From contig BFEA01000065.1 in the NCBI GenBank assembly GCA_003427395.1, forward strand, positions 1,269,286 to 1,293,368: a DNA stretch of 24,083 nt, written 5' to 3'. The position numbers were made by a program, and so were the translations under genes. A model generated the notes under the pieces. The model made no database searches. It had not been told where the DNA came from and saw only the letters and a list, made by a program, of their open reading frames with translations. This stretch comes from Chara braunii. Its lineage: Eukaryota > Streptophyta > Charophyceae > Charales > Characeae. This document shows positions 21,386 through 24,083 of the stretch, piece after piece; within the stretch, counting starts at the first letter, position 1; each line of letters starts with the position of its first letter.

Positions 21386-23065
21386 TCATGATGAGGAGGG
21401 ACCCGCGCTTGCCGAGGGCGGTGATGCGGAGGTTGCGGGTCGAGTGGAGGTGGACTTGTGGGTGAATTGTGCGGCGTTAGGGCAATTGGTTTGTTGGTGC
21501 CCCAATTGACGACAACCGAAGCAACCCCCTTTTGCTTGGAGGTAGGTGCACTCCTCGGGGGTGAGTTTCTTGAGGCGGGAGGGTGGGGTAGATGAGGGCG
21601 ATCGAGAGTTGCGATCTCTGCGTTCCATCCTCATGAATTCGATGACATTGAGTTCCTCGGAAGAGAGGGATGAAGAATCGAGTGAATCGGAAAATGCGTC
21701 GGGGTCGGGTGTAGTGAACTCGTCCGAGGAGGTGGTGGAGGTGGTGTCCTCGGAGGTGATGTTGTGGAAGAAGCAAGGGCGGGAAGGGGTCGATGCAAGT
21801 GTGGGTTTGTAGGGGGAGAGGATGCGATCGAGTTGGAGGGTACGAGTGAGGAGGTCGGCGAGGGTCATGGGGGGCTCGTGGACAAGGGCGGCCGCTAGGT
21901 CTTTGCGGCATACGCGCTTAACGCGGGAGATGAAGGCGAAGTCGCTGACGACGTTATTGGGGATATGTTGGAGAAGTGAGCGGGCGTATTGCACAAAACG
22001 GTCGGTTGGGCCGTTTTATTGGAGTCGGCAGAATTGGTCGATATAGTCCTCGACCGTTTTCTGTGGGCGCTAGGTGGAGGTGATGAGGGTGGCCCACTCA
22101 AGGAAGGTGTGAGGCTGGAGACCGGAGTGGTGGCGATTAGACATTTTGGTGTACCACCAGCGAGCCGCGTTGTCCAGAAGTCGGCCGCCATCGATGGGGA
22201 GCCAATGGATGACGGGGATGTCATGGAGGGAGAAGGCTTGTTGGAGTTTGGTGAGAAAGAGGAGGACATCGTCATGGGGTTGACCCGAGAAGGTGGGGAT
22301 TTCGTTGACGCGGAATGATGGGGGGATTTTTCCTTCTCTGCGGTTAATGGAGGCAAGGGTGTTGAAATCAAGGGTGGGGATAGGGGAGTCGACTAGGGTG
22401 AAATCATTGGTGGGGTTGGTGGGGATGAGTGCATTTGGGGGAAGTAGTGGGGGAGCGGGATACACAGCGTGTGGGATAATCTGAGTGTCGTTGGGGATGG
22501 TTGAGGTGATAGTGGAGGTGGATAAGAGGGGTTTTGACGACGGGGGTTGTCGCCTTGGGCGAGAGGAGAGGTGGAGTGGCAACGGTGGAGGTAGTGGTGG
22601 ATGAAGATGGCAGTGATGTTGATGTGGAGGTTGAAGCGGAGGCTTGTCCGGAGGAGGGGTGGTTTGGGGTGTGGAGGAGGGGGGTATGGTCGTGGTGACG
22701 ACCATGATGGCGAGGGTGTTTCCCTCGAGCGTGGTGACGAGGTCGCATATGGACGACATGTTGGCCTTTATGTCGTCGAGAGAGGCGGTGACGGAAGTTC
22801 GGAGGATGTTGAGTGCGTGGAGGATGGCGGAGAGGTCGGGGGTGGCGGTGTTTGCTGGTGGTTGTTCGCCTGCAAAGTTACGGGCGATGCTATCGACAGA
22901 GTCAGTGCGGATGTCAGACATGTTGATGGAGGATGCGGCCATGTCGGGGGAAGAGGGGGTGGAGGATGCGGCCGAAACGGATGTGGAGGATGCTGCAGCA
23001 CCGGTGGTAGCAAAAACGACGGCGGCGGTGGCGCGTTGGGTGTTCTTGGTTTGGCGTGGTGGCAT
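21386..23065 (-). pseudogene. gag polyprotein (nucleocapsid/capsid), two internal stops
   Basis: Structural protein of the retroelement. I start it at the in-frame ATG at 23063-23065; upstream in-frame codons are leader. The N-terminus is Ala/Ser/Thr-rich, then comes a segment around DLSAILHALNILRTSV that could form a helix, then a Pro/His/Ser-rich linker, then a retrotransposon-gag domain (residues about 260-340) with IPTFSGQPHDDVLLFL and the ARWWY motif typical of Ty3/gypsy capsids. Downstream is one CCHC zinc knuckle, CFGCRQLGHQQTNC (21482-21523), with exact CX2CX4HX4C spacing. In-frame stops TAG (22070-22072) and TAA (22016-22018) break the frame, which otherwise continues unchanged to TGA at 21386. 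The tail is Ser/Pro-rich. Not functional as it stands. Confidence 0.88.
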
Positions 23066-23580
23066 GTGGAGGTGGGGGGGCAACTCCTATTTGCAAGAAT
23101 AGAGCGTAAATTAATTTGAATTTATTCGAAAATGATTCGCGAGTGTGTTTTTCAAGAAAATACGAAAGCAAACTTTTCAAGAATTTCCAAATATAGAAAA
23201 GGAATAATTCATTCCGAGAAACAAAAAACAAACATTCTGATACAATTTATTTGGATTTACGTTGGGGTAAAATTTTACAATTTAAAAAAAGGGTGATTGA
23301 TTCCTAGTAAAAGACATTAATTCAGTTGTGAATTAATCGAGTTTAGCCGTAATTAATTAAGGAGTTCGGGAAAAAAGAAAATACTTCTGAACAAAAAGAG
23401 AATTTCGGAAACGAATTGCGAAAAAGAATTTTTCGATTTTCAAAAACATTGCAAAAAGGAATTTTATGAATGGGAAAAATAATTAATTGGAATTATTTTC
23501 GAATTTTTAAAATAAATATCGAAAAGGAATTAATTAATTCTAAATTATTTTTATTTTTTTTTCGGAAAATAATTAACTAA
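23066..23580. other. AT-rich leader / possible 5' LTR region
   Basis: Upstream of gag on the minus strand, with very high A+T and many GGAATTAATT-like and GAAAA segments, quite unlike the GC-rich coding part. A sequence at 23235-23245 (minus strand TTGTATCAGAA) resembles the initiator-Met primer-binding site TGGTATCAGA with mismatches, but I see no clear CA-ended LTR next to it. No second copy of an LTR exists in the window for comparison, so boundaries stay open. Confidence 0.35.
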
Positions 23581-23585
23581 TTCCT
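23525..23585. repeat. 15-bp inverted repeat around a T-rich loop
   Basis: AGGAATTAATTAATT (23525-23539) pairs with AATTAACTAATTCCT (23571-23585) with one mismatch across a 31-base loop. The left arm also holds the perfect palindrome GAATTAATTAATTC. Confidence 0.8.
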
Positions 23586-23776
23586 AGGCTACCAGCCGGG
23601 CGGCCCAGGTCCCAGGTGGCCAGCCCGTGCAAGGACCAGAGAAGGTCCCAACAAAAAAATAAAAAAATAAAACAAAATCCAAAAAATCCGAAAAAAAAAA
23701 CTGAGTTATGCAGAAAAATAAAATGAACAACTTTTGCCTCAGGGTTGCATCAAGATTCTTCACCAATTTAGAATAA

Positions 23777-23820
<44 letters not shown>

Positions 23821-23876
23821 TATTTTTTTTTTTTTGGCCCGGCCGGGCAAGTGACCCCGGGGTCAGGCGGCCACAA
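23586..23876. mobile_element. Possible fold-back (MITE-like) element, second copy
   Basis: Built like 4440-4925: a GC-rich arm (GGCTACCAGCCGGGCGGCCC), an A-rich run, a conserved centre at 23722-23750 (AATGAACAACTTTTGCCTC then AGGGT) that matches 4783-4813 in reverse complement, an AT tract, a T-run and a GC-rich arm (GGCCCGGCCGGGCAAG). The arms are only loosely inverted copies of each other. A minus-strand frame (23584-23850) is low-complexity and not a gene. Confidence 0.4.
23780..23817. repeat. (TA)n microsatellite
   Basis: An uninterrupted TA run of about 38 bases inside the right-hand GC-armed element. Confidence 0.95.
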
Positions 23877-24083
23877 GTAGTGCGCCGCCTGAAAACGGCA
23901 GTTTAGGGGTTTAGGCTCAGGGTTAAGTCCGCGTTTTGACAGTGCTTTGGGATTACCGGGCTGCAGGAATTATGAGAACTCAGGGTACCTCTGATTCTGG
24001 ACGCACTAGATTTTAAGAGTAACCCCTAAAGACAGCAAGATGGATGGGTGCACTGAGCACAACTAGAGACCGTCATTTCTGGT

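Larger units (their letters stand above)
17792..23250 (-). mobile_element. Degenerate Ty3/gypsy LTR retrotransposon, 3'-truncated
   Basis: A minus-strand relic carries gag, CCHC knuckle, aspartic protease, reverse transcriptase, RNase H, zinc-binding H2C2 domain, integrase core and an integrase C-terminal (GPY/F-like) segment, in the Ty3/gypsy (Metaviridae) order with integrase after RNase H. It ends abruptly at 17791/17792 against satellite B, with no 3' LTR and no sequence beyond the GPY/F-like region, so a chromodomain cannot be assessed. Seven in-frame stops and at least five frameshifts make it inactive. The 5' LTR boundary was not found; the right limit given here is a guess based on a weak primer-binding-site-like sequence near 23235-23245. 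Composition is GC-rich compared with the A/T-rich flank. Confidence 0.93.

Noticed and set aside
23905-23930. Telomere-like TTTAGGGGTTTAGG
   Set aside because: Only two imperfect TTTAGGG-like units, with no array; most likely chance.

Overview
The window looks like repeat-dominated nuclear DNA from a eukaryote with a large genome. The evidence is long satellite arrays, a decayed Ty3/gypsy LTR retrotransposon, simple-sequence tracts, and no recognisable host gene, operon or bacterial signal. An alga or plant would fit the style of the retroelement and the C-to-T decay, but the sequence alone does not fix the lineage.

Layout: (1) positions 1-1993 are a tandem array (satellite A, about 81-83 bp monomer). 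(2) 1994-6250 is a non-coding patchwork: a diverged ~200-bp duplication, TG and GA microsatellites, a pyrimidine-rich tract, a degenerate 22-bp tandem repeat, a GC-armed fold-back-like element, a ~273-bp two-copy module and a run of T-tract motifs. (3) About 6250-17791 is a second, much longer array (satellite B, 81 bp, about 140 monomers). (4) 17792-23065 on the minus strand is a Ty3/gypsy gag-pol relic with gag, CCHC knuckle, protease, reverse transcriptase, RNase H and integrase in the usual order, broken by seven premature stops and several frameshifts and cut off at its 3' end by the satellite. (5) 23066-24083 is an AT-rich leader or possible 5' LTR area followed by a second fold-back-like GC/AT element.

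The main new observation is that satellites A and B are one family. Reverse-complemented, the B monomer aligns with the A monomer over 81 positions without a gap at about 70% identity, so the two arrays stand in opposite orientation around the 4.2-kb spacer. Both have higher-order structure. Satellite B repeats a block of about 60 monomers at a 4.8-5.1 kb offset, supported by many shared marker variants. Satellite A repeats a block of about 16 monomers at 1.25-1.33 kb. The 81-bp length equals 27 codons, and both families keep the same reading frame open, giving runs of up to 160 residues. I read these as repeat-derived frames rather than genes, but the shared frame deserves a test.

I found no intact protein-coding gene, tRNA, rRNA or CRISPR array.
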